NCBI GenBank assembly: GCA_023091735.1
Contig: JALKBU010000678.1
Coordinates: 1-28,093, forward strand
Source of the DNA: Trichomonas tenax
Lineage: Eukaryota > Parabasalia > Trichomonadida > Trichomonadidae
DNA: 28,093 nt
Direction: 5' to 3'
In this document: one piece after another, positions 1 to 9,600 of the stretch
How the letters are laid out: each line of letters opens with the position of its first letter
Position numbering within the stretch: position 1 is the stretch's first letter
The notes under the pieces: generated by a model
Seen by the model: the letters and a program-made list of their open reading frames with translations, nothing else
Databases searched by the model: none
Told to the model about the DNA's origin: nothing
Made by a program: the position numbers and the translations under genes

Positions 1-1377
1 AAATAAAAAATTAAATTATTTTAAAAATTAACTTAAAAATTAGTTGCTCGGAATTACACTCTATATATATATGTTGTCATACATCCTTTATATTTAGAAT
101 GACAAGTAACCCCCATCATATACTACTGAGAATATTGACATAATTATTTCAAAATCATCTCGTTATTTCTAGCTTTTTCGTGATGCTTAACATGCCTATA
201 AAGGTTTTGGCCCGAGTTGCATTTGTGTCATTTAATCGTGTCAACTCAAAACATGTTCGTCGAATTTTGTTGATTCTGTTGTTATACTCTTTGCAAACAT
301 TTAACGAATATTATCAATTCGAGTATCAAAAGATAATGCTCTTCGAATATTTTGAGTTGTTAATTAATTTTATATGATTTTGATTTTGTTTTTAACATCG
401 CACGTATCGGAGCTGGCTGAGAAACACAGCAATAAAGTTAATTAATTGTTCTTTTTTTGATCATATCAAATTCGATTAAATATGAACAAGCTGGACGAAG
501 ATATGAAAGTTTCCTACGACGAACATCTCTGACATCAACAATAATTATTCTTGAAATAAAAATATTGCGATCATTGGCTGATTATACTTGGTTAATTTTA
601 TTTTGTTCATGCGGAGATAAAACTTGTACTGGAAATTTTTGGAATTCTTCGAAGCATATCAAAATTCTGATAATCTCAATTCTTTTTTGTTCATAGAATC
701 CTGAAACTCCAGAATCCAAAAATTTAGATCTATCTGAATGCAAATGATCTATTTTTTTGAGTTAAATGCTTAACTAAATAAAGAAAAAAAGTAAAATAAA
801 AATATATAGCAAGAAAAAGAAAAATAGTACAATAAAACAACTTAGTGGAACAGAGATTAAACATTATGTGCAAGTTCTGGTCAATAACTACGACAAAAAA
901 TATTATTATAAATATATAAAATAATTATTTGATTCTGTGTCGTTTATATTGTATTATCTAGGCTTTGCTTAGGTTGTGGTTTAAATGCATTGTCTTGATA
1001 AAGGTTAATCGTAATATTTCCAATATTTCTTTTTGGTAATGATATGTCAGTAGTTCGAAAAATAGCTTATTTGGCTCGAGCAATGAATGTTAGTATACAT
1101 ATCAATGCGATATTTCGGTGTAGCAAGTGTATTAAATTTAGCTACAATCCCAGGCGACTTAATAGAATGCTCGGATGGCCATGGAAAGTCAATGTAATGA
1201 TAAGATTAGTCGAATCATGCGAATCATGAAGTGGAAGCAATTGAAGAAATCGATTTTCATTTTATGAAATTGGTGTCAATAGATTGGCGTAGCCATGGGC
1301 AGTATATACATCAGATTACTGTAGTTCCTCTTTCACCCCGGAAAGAGATATAATGAAGGACAAAAAAATAGTAAGAA
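1..1377. other. AT-rich spacer, no supported gene
   Basis: Only short open frames of 60-80 codons are present (for example 180-377, 457-696 and 1044-1229 on the + strand). None shows a recognisable domain, and their composition (runs of I, L, F, N, K) is what AT-rich non-coding DNA gives. I see no tRNA-like A/B boxes and no clear inverted repeats. The stretch 1044-1229 is slightly less AT-rich and could be an old gene or transposon remnant, but I cannot assign it. Confidence 0.6.
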
Positions 1378-1422
1378 ATGCCACTGTCACATTTTCGAAT
1401 ACCGTCGATTCTGATTATTGTC

Positions 1423-1621
1423 ACTTTTGACAATCACTTGCCACTTTTACAGTTGTCACTTTATATTGCAAATCAAAAATTTACATGTCATTTTTGCAAC
1501 AATTGCGTTACATGTTATTTTCAACTAAATTACGTGTCAAAAATTATTATACAGGGCATTTTAATAATTTTACATGGCATTTATATCTATTTACAAGTCA
1601 ATAAGTATAATTTACATGGCA
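1423..1621 (+). promoter_or_regulatory. Phased array of TTTACRTGNCA-like motifs upstream of the Vps16-like gene
   Basis: Variants of the motif end at 1490 (TTTACATGTCA), 1517 (TTACATGTTA), 1539 (TTACGTGTCA), 1558 (TACAGGGCA), 1579 (TTTACATGGCA), 1600 (TTTACAAGTCA) and 1621 (TTTACATGGCA). The steps are 27, 22, 19, 21, 21 and 21 bp, so most copies sit on one face of the helix two turns apart. Further upstream are TTGTCACTTTTGACAA (about 1418-1433) and TTGTCACTTT (about 1454-1463), which resemble the ends of the element at 25854-26472. The last copy ends 23 nt before the likely ATG. The position suggests promoter or enhancer function, which is inference. An alternative is that this is the remnant of one end of a mobile element. 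Confidence 0.6.
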
Positions 1622-1644
1622 AATATTTTACTTTTTTTCAAAAA

Positions 1645-3957
1645 ATGAAAGATTTTGTTGCAAGTTTGGTAAATGATATTTTTACTCTTCGAAAAATATC
1701 AGAATGCGACACAAACTTCATATCAAATAATCCCAGTTTACTTACGCCCTCTTATTTTGGAGGTCCGATCTTAAAAAGATTAAATACTTCGAGTAACGTC
1801 TTTCAATTTTATTCAAACGCCGGCCAACAAATTGGATCATCGATAAATTATAGAAATTCTATTAATATACATACAGTTTACGTTTTTCCTGATTGTACAA
1901 TCGGATTCCTTCACAATGATTCATCTTTTACTATTATAAAAGCTTCGGGAAATGTCGAAGCACAATTTAAGCCATTTGATGACATTTTATTTTCAAACTG
2001 TGACTGTTTAGGAATAACATTTCTAACAAAGAAAGGAACAATCGTTTTTATCAACGCATTCACAAAAGCACAGGAAATAGTCATAAACAATGACAATCAA
2101 ATAAATCCAATTTTGGCAGCTCTTTACTCATTAAAATCGAAAAGTTTTATTATAATCGGCGACGACAACAATGTATACCTGAGATCTGAAAACTCACTCA
2201 GGTACATCACAAACCTTACCGACAAACCGTCAAATTTGATGGTTTCGATTGATGGAAAAATTGGAATTGCAGATGTCAACAATTTAGGCATTGTTTTCCC
2301 GATAAACGAATTAGCGACAGACTGTCTTCCTTTTATTGCTATAGATGGATACAAATGCGCTGGTTGGTGTAAAGAACATTATATTCTCTATTCTAACTCA
2401 GAAATAACCATATTTAATGAAGGAAACAACATAAAGACTTTGCAGATACCAGAAATGAAATATATTGTTTGTGATTGCAATTCAATCCGAGTTTTGACTT
2501 CAATTGGACTGTTTTTAATGGTTCCACAGAATGACGAAGTTTCAAGGCTCATAATGAGTCCAAAGAAAGAAATGTACAACGGTTTAATCAATGCTTATCT
2601 TTCATTCGAAAATAAATCTGTTGATTGCATTCAGCAGCTCAACGGAATCGAATTGGACACAATTCCCGATAGCTTGGTAAGAACCTGTCCATTTATATTC
2701 GATATCAATCATCAAAGACTCATTCTTTCAGCATGCGCATTTGCTCGAGAATACACTAATTCGAGCAGCGCAACAGCATCAGTTTTCTCTGACATCATCA
2801 AGAAAACTAAGTTCATTAATTCCATGCGTTTGGAACGCCACATATCGATAATCACAGCACCGATGGATATCGAGAATATCGAAGAGTTTTCAGGCACAGA
2901 TTTCTTCAATTTCACAATCGACAGACTCTGCAATCTGAATATGTTCAATGAAGCTGCAAAACTCTCAGAGTTTTATGGTTTCTCTGAGTCTTATGTATCC
3001 GAGAAATGGGCAGTTGAATACATATCAATGCGTGGACAGGATCAAATTGGAACAGTTGTCGAGCGTTTGAAGAAAGTTCCAAATGTTAACTTCAAAGAGA
3101 TTGCTGATAAATGTCTTCAAAGAAACTTCATTTCTTCTGCTGTTGGATTCGTCAATAATCTGAAATGCGTTAAAGAGCGCGTTCAGTTCCTTCTTCCTCT
3201 CAGCTTGAAAGATAGCATCAGCTCCGCCTGCAGCACTCTCGACGGCAGCGCAATTGTTAGCGTCTGGAAGAAGACAGGCGAAGATCTTCCTGAGATGCAC
3301 GACACAGTTCTTTTCTGCGAATGGATGAACACCAGGAAATCACTTCCTTACAATGAGTTCGCAACATATGTTTATGTATTCTTTGAGCAGGCAATGAGGC
3401 GGACAATGAAGTATGGATTAGAAACTCATGTTTTCGATAACGCGATTTCGATGATTCCGGAGACCGATATTCCATTTAAAGCAGCTTGCCACGGCCAAAA
3501 CGCATTGAGCATCATATTGCAGAGGAGAAAGGAACAAGATGACAGCAATGGAAAACTTGTTTTCACAAAGTCTCCAAGGCAATACATGAAGGAAGCTGCA
3601 ATCCAAGGCGACGAGGAAATGTTCAAAAAGATTAAGGATAAATTCAAGTTCACAGATGCACAGTCTTCATTTATAAGACTCCAAGCTCTCGCAACAAGTT
3701 TTATGTGGCAGGAATTCGACATTGCGACAAGAATGGAACCCCCATGTGGATGGTTGTGCACTTGTGAGATTCTCATCAATGCCGGAAATTCACAGAAAGC
3801 AATGATGGCCTTGAAGATGGCTCCAAGCTCACGTGATAAACTTGCTTTATGCGACCGATTAAGATTGTGGAGTGATGCGAAGAAGATCTGCGAAGATCTG
3901 AAGCTCAATGATTTAGCGGAAAAATACAGAAGTTTGGAAATTGGTTCGAATATGTAA
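1645..3957 (+). CDS. Vps16-like subunit of HOPS/CORVET tethering complexes
   Basis: A 770-residue protein if started at the ATG at 1645, close to the length of yeast and human Vps16 (about 800-840). Residues 1 to about 400 are beta-rich with short hydrophobic strands and Gly/Asp/Asn turns, as in the Vps16 N-terminal beta-propeller. From about residue 425 the chain becomes helical and contains a segment like the Vps16 C-terminal alpha-solenoid (FNEAAKLSEFYGF, a conserved Trp in EKWAVEY, then paired helices to the end). Vps16 is the core class C Vps subunit that, with Vps33, Vps11 and Vps18, tethers endosomes and lysosomes for Rab5/Rab7-dependent fusion. The frame is open for 89 codons further upstream, to an ATG at 1378, but that stretch is the phased motif array and does not look like protein. 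The downstream ATG follows TTTTTTTCAAAA, an initiator-like context. The family call rests on remembered similarity, not a search. Confidence 0.72.
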   Translation: MKDFVASLVNDIFTLRKISECDTNFISNNPSLLTPSYFGGPILKRLNTSSNVFQFYSNAGQQIGSSINYRNSINIHTVYVFPDCTIGFLHNDSSFTIIKASGNVEAQFKPFDDILFSNCDCLGITFLTKKGTIVFINAFTKAQEIVINNDNQINPILAALYSLKSKSFIIIGDDNNVYLRSENSLRYITNLTDKPSNLMVSIDGKIGIADVNNLGIVFPINELATDCLPFIAIDGYKCAGWCKEHYILYSNSEITIFNEGNNIKTLQIPEMKYIVCDCNSIRVLTSIGLFLMVPQNDEVSRLIMSPKKEMYNGLINAYLSFENKSVDCIQQLNGIELDTIPDSLVRTCPFIFDINHQRLILSACAFAREYTNSSSATASVFSDIIKKTKFINSMRLERHISIITAPMDIENIEEFSGTDFFNFTIDRLCNLNMFNEAAKLSEFYGFSESYVSEKWAVEYISMRGQDQIGTVVERLKKVPNVNFKEIADKCLQRNFISSAVGFVNNLKCVKERVQFLLPLSLKDSISSACSTLDGSAIVSVWKKTGEDLPEMHDTVLFCEWMNTRKSLPYNEFATYVYVFFEQAMRRTMKYGLETHVFDNAISMIPETDIPFKAACHGQNALSIILQRRKEQDDSNGKLVFTKSPRQYMKEAAIQGDEEMFKKIKDKFKFTDAQSSFIRLQALATSFMWQEFDIATRMEPPCGWLCTCEILINAGNSQKAMMALKMAPSSRDKLALCDRLRLWSDAKKICEDLKLNDLAEKYRSLEIGSNM

Positions 3958-4234
3958 TTTAAATTGTTTTGTTTATTTTGTACATTTATCCCATATTTAA
4001 AATCGCATATATTACTCTAATGCAAAAATATTGCGATTTTTGATAAATATCACTTTCCAACCAACATATAATTGATTTACAAAATAATTCACTTTAAACT
4101 GGTAATGAATGACTATAGTGACGTTCTGATCAAACATTGATTTTCCAACTGGAGTGTTATGCAATAAATATAGATTCTCATTAAATCATAATCTGTGATA
4201 GGAAAGAAACATTATAATGAATAAAAATAACTTA

Positions 4235-4323
4235 GGGGGCGACTAATACGCATATGCGTAATATACTTTAAAACTCTGATAAGGTTATATTTTTGATAGT
4301 TTTCATTTCATGTTAGTCGTTCC
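4235..4323. mobile_element. Possible 89-bp miniature inverted-repeat element with TTA flanks
   Basis: The left end reads TTA|GGGGGCGACTAA and the right end reads TTAGTCGTTCC|TTA. Reversed, the right terminus is GGAACGACTAA, which matches GGGGCGACTAA at 9 of 11 positions. Both ends are flanked directly by TTA, the target duplication used by PIF/Harbinger-type elements, whose termini often start with GG. A perfect palindrome (4247-4260) lies next to the left end. With arms this short and a 3-bp flank, chance is a real alternative. Confidence 0.3.
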
Positions 4324-4440
4324 TTAACTATCTATTTAATAAATTATTTTTCAGCATAATATTATACATACGCTCCTTTTGATCTCGGGTATTTTTGGAT
4401 TTCGGAAGTTGATCCCCTGCAAGCAAGAAATAGAGGAGAA

Positions 4441-4585
4441 CAATTTCATAATGACGATAAAATGAGATTGATTAATTTCATATCACAATGACGACAAAAA
4501 CGAGATTGATGTAATATAATAATGATGATAAAATGAGATTGACTGATGAAATATCATAAATATGATAAAATGAGATTGATTGATG
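4441..4585. repeat. Degenerate tandem repeat, about 36-bp unit, four copies
   Basis: The core GATAAAATGAGATTGAT or a close variant recurs at 4456-4472, 4493-4510 (GACAAAAACGAGATTGAT), 4527-4542 and 4564-4580, giving steps of roughly 37, 34 and 37 bp. Between cores is a variable stretch that includes TATCATAATGA-like sequence. Copies differ by point changes and small indels, so the array is not recent. I see no coding potential. Confidence 0.75.
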
Positions 4586-4968
4586 TGTGGATATATACTG
4601 AGTCTTAGGACCCTCTAATCCTCTTTCTTGACAATTTTACAAATCAAAAGGGAAAAAAATATTTGGAGTGTAATGAACCAGAACATAAAGGAGATGTTTT
4701 GTAATAAAAATCATTTTGAAAAACACTGAAACAATAATACTTTAAATTTAGAATCTTCATCGCATAGCCAAAATACATTTTTAATTAAAATAATCTCAAA
4801 AACGCTAAAAACTCTTTCAAATGTTTTTAGGCGACGCAAAAACGGCAGAATCCAAATGTAATCGATTTGGGAAAGATGGCCATGTTGTCACTTTTTATCA
4901 ATCCCCGTCTGAAATTTTCTGGTAATTTCGGGTTCTAATTTTGGCACTTTTGCCAAAAAATAATTTTG

Positions 4969-5784
4969 ATGTTTCGGGAGGCCTCGATTGAACTTGTAAC
5001 TAGATTTATATTGGCGCAATTCACCGGCGAGGTCCTTGATTACAAGAGCCCTCTTGGTATTTCAATTTCAAACTATTTGCGTCTGACATCGAATTACGAC
5101 GAAGTGGCTCAGCTCGCGCAGGCTATCACAGGCACAAGCGAGCCGATCAAGAGACTCAAGAAGATCCTCGAAACCTGCACAAAAGTCGGCTCATCTAATG
5201 TTAAAGATCCACTTCCAGGAAAGAAGACAAGACCGTGGACACAGATCGATGACAACCGCCTCGTCGCTGGAATTCTCAAGTACGGCGTTGACGCGTGGTC
5301 TTCGATCTCGGACTTCGTTGGAAATGGAAGATCGAGGCCACAGTGCGCTCAAAGATGGGCGCGCGCCCTTGACCCAAAGATTTCAAAGGATGATTGGGCA
5401 GACGAAGAAAATGAAAAATTACTCAATTTAATCGAAAAATACGGTGAAAAGAAATGGACACAGATTTCATTAGAAATGGGCAACCGCACAGATGTCCAGT
5501 GCAGATATAGATACAAGCAGCTCAAGAGAAAAACGGTAGGGTCTATTAATCTCAGCCGCCAATCTGAGCCAATACAAGTATCGAAGTCTGCAGAAACACA
5601 GAATTTGTCGCCCGTTTCTTTTCCGATGGAGCGAAAGACACCATTATTTGAAGCGGCTCCCACAAATCCTGTTCAAGTTAATGCCCGTTATGGTCTCGGC
5701 GAAGTAGCAATGGAAAATCTCTTCGATTTCGAGGAGAGTGAGTTCTCTTCGCCATTCGAAACAGGCATTTTTACTGTTTACTAA
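4969..5784 (+). CDS. R2R3 Myb-domain DNA-binding protein
   Basis: A 271-residue protein from the ATG at 4969. Two Myb/SANT repeats are clear. The first spans about residues 87-137 with Trp at 90, 110 and 130. The second spans about residues 140-187 with Trp at 143 and 163, and Tyr182 in place of the third Trp (motif NRTDVQCRYRYKQL). The basic recognition helices (SRPQCAQRW and TDVQCRYRY) are typical. An N-terminal helical region (1-80) and a low-complexity tail with Ser, Pro and acidic residues (from about 190) flank the repeats. Trichomonads have a large R2R3 Myb family, some of which regulate promoters such as ap65-1 in Trichomonas vaginalis. The target here is unknown. The stop overlaps TAAA, which is proposed to act as a polyadenylation signal in trichomonads. 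Upstream lies TTGGCACTTTTGCCAA, 13 bases before the ATG. Confidence 0.9.
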   Translation: MFREASIELVTRFILAQFTGEVLDYKSPLGISISNYLRLTSNYDEVAQLAQAITGTSEPIKRLKKILETCTKVGSSNVKDPLPGKKTRPWTQIDDNRLVAGILKYGVDAWSSISDFVGNGRSRPQCAQRWARALDPKISKDDWADEENEKLLNLIEKYGEKKWTQISLEMGNRTDVQCRYRYKQLKRKTVGSINLSRQSEPIQVSKSAETQNLSPVSFPMERKTPLFEAAPTNPVQVNARYGLGEVAMENLFDFEESEFSSPFETGIFTVY

Positions 5785-6129
5785 AATAACCCTATTATCC
5801 AAATAATTTAGACCTCCTCCAAAACATCCTCTGCAAACATGATTAAAACAGTTCGTTTTAACTTAAAATATTATAGGTTGTAATGAATAAAACTTTCTAA
5901 TATTCAAAATTTCCTCACCATTCTCTTTCTTTGGTCCTCCTTATAAGCATATCTCGTTAAATTCGTGAACCTACAAAAATTTAATAATTTTTCCCAAAAT
6001 ATTCATTATGCTTTTCATTTGCAGTCCAAATATATTATTTTCCATTTATCTTGTCATAGATCAATGCGATGTTTCGATAAAAAGAAAATTTAAACAAAAT
6101 TTAAAGGTCAAACAAACAGGTCCCGGAAA
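5785..6129. other. Convergent spacer
   Basis: AT-rich spacer between the ends of two converging genes (Myb on +, C1orf43-like on -). An AATAAA-containing stretch (about 5884-5890) could serve 3'-end formation of the + strand gene. Nothing else is evident. Confidence 0.5.
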
Positions 6130-6771
6130 TCAGTGGTTCCACGATGTCTGCCTCCTTTGCAACAGAGTTGTCGCGGGTTTGAGCAGTCCTTGATCCGGTG
6201 GAGGCGGAATTCCATCTAATATCTTGTTATACTGTGAATTAAAGAAGGTATAATCTTCCTCAGAGAATTCCAGCTGATGTGAGTCATATCTCGCAGTATT
6301 AAAGAAATTAATATAATTCTCAACAGCATCATTTGGAATTTCGAGTCCTTCCTGCTCACTCAGCCAGTTTATATACTCATCTGCAGTCATTGAACGAGGT
6401 CTCGAATAACTTTGATCAAATTCTGTTGCAGTTTGTTCTATTACTTGGAGGGAACTGCAGATTTCGTTTCTTATTGACTTTTCACCATCTTCTGTCTGAA
6501 TGAATCCCTTTGCAATGTGATTTAATGGCGGAATTGGGTGATTTGTTGCTCTTTTCTGCCAAATTTCAGCTGCCATCGGTTCCATTTTGCCCAAGTGCTC
6601 AGCTGTTGTTCGTAGTTTTGGCTCCATAATTGAAGATTCGAGATTTTTTAGAATTGCACTTCGAATTGAAACGAGAACGATAAAAGCAACAGCAAAAACG
6701 AAGATAGAAAGCCCAACGAGAATCAGCCAAATGAAAAGTCCACTTAAAACTGCTAATCCCGTCGATGCCAT
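6130..6771 (-). CDS. Single-pass membrane protein resembling C1orf43/NICE-3
   Basis: A 213-residue protein, ending in TGA. Residues about 8-36 form one long hydrophobic segment near the N-terminus (signal anchor), followed by a basic/helical region. The rest is soluble and acidic. The segments PRSM-x-ADEY (about residues 103-111) and FFNTARYDSHQLEFSEEDY (about 151-169) align with PRSL and the YETARY...EY block of animal C1orf43 (NICE-3 family), which has the same layout of an N-terminal membrane segment plus cytosolic domain. In human cells C1orf43 has been linked to Golgi integrity and phagocytosis. I infer a membrane-trafficking role only by family. TTTACGTGTCA and TTGACA (about 6875-6899) lie 105-130 bp upstream. 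The identification is from recalled motifs and is moderately secure. Confidence 0.6.
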   Translation of the reverse strand: MASTGLAVLSGLFIWLILVGLSIFVFAVAFIVLVSIRSAILKNLESSIMEPKLRTTAEHLGKMEPMAAEIWQKRATNHPIPPLNHIAKGFIQTEDGEKSIRNEICSSLQVIEQTATEFDQSYSRPRSMTADEYINWLSEQEGLEIPNDAVENYINFFNTARYDSHQLEFSEEDYTFFNSQYNKILDGIPPPPDQGLLKPATTLLQRRQTSWNH

Positions 6772-7116
6772 AAAATCACTCTAAAATATTATGACTGTAT
6801 TACATTTATAATTGTTTACTGTCTTTTGGACATTGCATCTTTCATTATTTCGAAATTTCAAACTAACCCATTTAGTTGACAAATGTTGTTTACGTGTCAA
6901 AAATAACATAAATCATTATTATTATCATGAAAATGGATTTATAACAAAATGAGAAAACATTGCCATTTCACTAAGTTTTACTTTGAGGTTCTTATGGCAT
7001 AACCAAAATACAATTCCAGATTTTGATTTCATCAAAGATGAATATGAAATATGCTATCAAATTATAGGGATGACTATTTAATATATATTTCTTGATATTT
7101 AAGCTACGAAAAATAA
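6772..7116. other. Upstream spacer of the C1orf43-like gene
   Basis: No open frame of interest. Contains TTGACAAATGTTGTTTACGTGTCA (about 6876-6899), two members of the recurrent motif family in inverted orientation, about 105-130 bp before the minus-strand start at 6771. Confidence 0.5.
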
Positions 7117-7390
7117 TCATTGCAAAAACACAACTTCAAAATGAAGAATCCTTTCGTCCAAATTTGATGCACTGTTGATATAAAGCATTATAAATGTTAA
7201 ACTATGTCGAGAAGAAGCGATTATATGGTAATTTTCATTTTGGTGCTTTTGCAACTTCAATATTTTAATTGTATGCAGCATAATGGAGTGTAATATATCC
7301 ATTTTTGCATCAATAATGACATTAAATAACACATCATCATCTCCTAAAATACTTTGAAAGATTGAATCGAAATCGTAAAGATTTAATAAT
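7117..7390 (-). pseudogene. Short open stretch, possible gene fragment
   Basis: A minus-strand frame of about 90 codons (from roughly 7388 to 7117) has no nearby ATG at its upstream end. It begins after a stop with an acidic stretch (about NLYDFDSIFQSILGDDD) followed by helical sequence. The composition is more protein-like than the surrounding spacer. It lies just downstream of the VPS9 relic on the same strand, so it may be a detached C-terminal part of that gene or the remains of another. I recognise no domain. Confidence 0.25.
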
Positions 7391-7460
7391 TATTTGAAAG
7401 AATATTTCTGCAATTTCGAATTTCAAACAATATTTTATCGAAAATAAGAAACTAATAAAG

Positions 7461-9600
7461 TTACTCACCAAGAGAGCTCGGTAAGATGATAAGGTCAAGT
7501 GTTTCCTTAACACCCCAAAGCTGGCACATATTTGATTGATTTTCTTCTTCTCCGAATGGTTTCATGAAATGTTGAATGTATTCTATATTGGAAACTAATT
7601 TCAATGGCTTAATATATCCAGTCAACAACAGTCTAATTGGAAACATATCATCTTCCCCTACTTCATCAATCTCGTATGTAGCAATATAAAACATCTTCCT
7701 GAATAATTTATGAATTGCTTTTATCTTTGCTGTTGGCAAAGCAGTCTTCATTGCAACTCTGAACGGTATTGCAGCGGGTTCAAGTTGCGGTGGCCTTGAA
7801 ATCAAATTTCTCACACGCTTAAGAGCCTTTGCTGTCTGTTCTGGAGTGTTTCCAGTGAAAACTTTGTTTATGTAATCATCAACACTCATCAATCGAACGC
7901 ATTCCTTATCTCTCGCGGCTAAATCCGTATGATGCTCTAAATACTTTTGCAGTGGGATGTGGAGCATTATAGCATTATGCAATACTAAAGAAACATCGCC
8001 TTTGATGCCGAGTTTAGACAAAAATTCATTGCAATTGTTTTCTTTTTCTTTGTAGAAAGCAATAAAGTCGTCCTGGCTTTGGCAAAACTGGTCAATCAGC
8101 TGTGGATTGAGTGAGTCTGATATAGCTTTAGTTTCAATGAACTTGCTGACAAAAATTGTCAAAATGTTGTCTTCGCTGCCTGTAACATGATTCTGTGTTT
8201 TCTTCTTGAGAGCTGAGATTTTCTCGTTCGCGAGTTTCATTTTAATTAAAGTATTAAGCATCTTTGTTCTATCTCCTGTTCTGTGTTTTAATTTGTTGTC
8301 GATAATATCAGTTATTTTAGAGATTTTTGTGCTCTTAACTTCTTCTTTAAATTTATCAAGTATAGAGTCCAACATAACTGTGCGTTCCATTAATTTTGAT
8401 TGCACACAAATAGATTGAAGTCCACCGAGAAATGATGCAGCAGAATCATCTGGTGATGAACAAGGAATGCTTTAGAAAAGAGTTAAAACTGATTCGACAG
8501 ATTCCACCAAATTGTTGTTGTTTGATTTTTGAACATCTGTTGAAGTTTTCTGAGATCTAGCGTCAATTTCGATGACAATAAAGTCATTCTCATTCCCCAA
8601 ATTGAGGTTCTCGGCTTGTGTATTGATTTGATAATCGAATTTTGTTTTTGCAAATTTTGCCAGTTTTGTGATATTTGCGATATCTTGGTTGTGATAAATC
8701 ATTATATTGCTGGAAACATCTTCGTCGAAGATATTTGAGATATTTGAGATGAATTCTCATTTTCGATAATGATATCAATCAAAATTGGTATTTTCTAAGG
8801 AAAGCTGATTCGATGAAACTGAATGAGACTTTAGTTGTTTCTCTGAATTCCACTGGGACATAGTTTAAAGGAGAATTACAAAAATGAATAATCAAAGAAT
8901 TTATCAAAAATTAGCTTTGATCAGTAACTGTACTGAGGAGCTGCTTAACATAAATCGGGCAATCTGTTTTACATGTTTTCCACATCTCAAATACTTCATT
9001 CACAAATTTATCTCCATCTTCATCACATTGAACCATATGAGGTCTGTAATCGCAACCCATGATTATATTTCTGAAAAAATTCGTGAAACACTGTATTGTA
9101 AACAACGGCTGAGCAAATAAACTTCCATAAACTTCATCAAGCTTCGAAATCTCTTGAACTAACTCAACAAAGTGGGCAATGCAATATGAGTAACTCAAAG
9201 AACTGAAAACGCTTGTGATCATCAAGAAAACAACAGAATCTGACAAATTTGGATTTTCTGTTAAACAAGTAAAGATAATTTCTGCGAAATTGCGCTTGTT
9301 CTGTATCATAAATGTCGAAATACTGGCCAATGAGTTGATTTAGGTGTTCGAAAGGTCTTTATTTCTTGTCCATAATTTTATATCTTGAAATTTTGCTGCA
9401 TTTGTATCAGAATTCGTACTGCTACTCTGGGTTCCGAATTTGTGCAAATATAATTGCTTCTTACAATTTAATATTATATCAATTAAAACTAATTTGTTTA
9501 GCGAAATTAAATTGTTGACCTGTGAATCGTAGAAAACTTTGAAGACGTATTCTTGCTTCAGTTTGTTCTGGATTTTGATGATTTGATCATGAAAATCCAT
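7461..9600 (-). pseudogene. Degenerate VPS9-domain (Rab5 GEF-type) gene
   Basis: The minus strand carries a chain of protein-like pieces. From ATG 9600 one frame runs to 8914 with an in-frame TAA at 9340-9342; sequence on both sides reads as continuous protein. Between about 8915 and 8750 plausible coding sequence jumps among all three frames. From about 8750 to 7464 a different single frame is open except for a TAA at 8472-8474, again with coherent protein on both sides (SVLTLF then SIPCSSPDDSAAS). The C-terminal part contains a VPS9-like block: GEDDMFPIRLLLTGYI, then SNIEYIQHF, then a GEE stretch at about 7540-7660. The Asp and Pro of the DDFLP-like motif are kept, but the Tyr/Thr of the usual GYYFTN motif are not. 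VPS9 proteins activate Rab5-type GTPases on endosomes. The ATG at 8390 could still give a 309-residue product, so residual function is possible. Confidence 0.65.

Larger units (their letters stand above)
3958..4968. other. Spacer between Vps16-like and Myb genes
   Basis: There is no open frame of note. It holds a perfect 14-bp palindrome (TACGCATATGCGTA, 4247-4260) inside a possible 89-bp inverted-repeat element (4235-4323), a four-copy tandem repeat of about 36 bp (4441-4585), and, near the Myb start, TTGTCACTTTTT (about 4885-4896) and the palindrome TTGGCACTTTTGCCAA (4941-4956). The last two belong to the same motif family seen at other gene starts. Confidence 0.6.

Noticed and set aside
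180..1229. Three plus-strand open frames of 61-79 codons.
   Set aside because: No domain, composition of AT-rich random frames, and no initiator-like context; not listed as genes.
3426..3908. 160-codon minus-strand frame opposite Vps16.
   Set aside because: Lies fully within a well-supported gene on the other strand; a shadow of its codon use.
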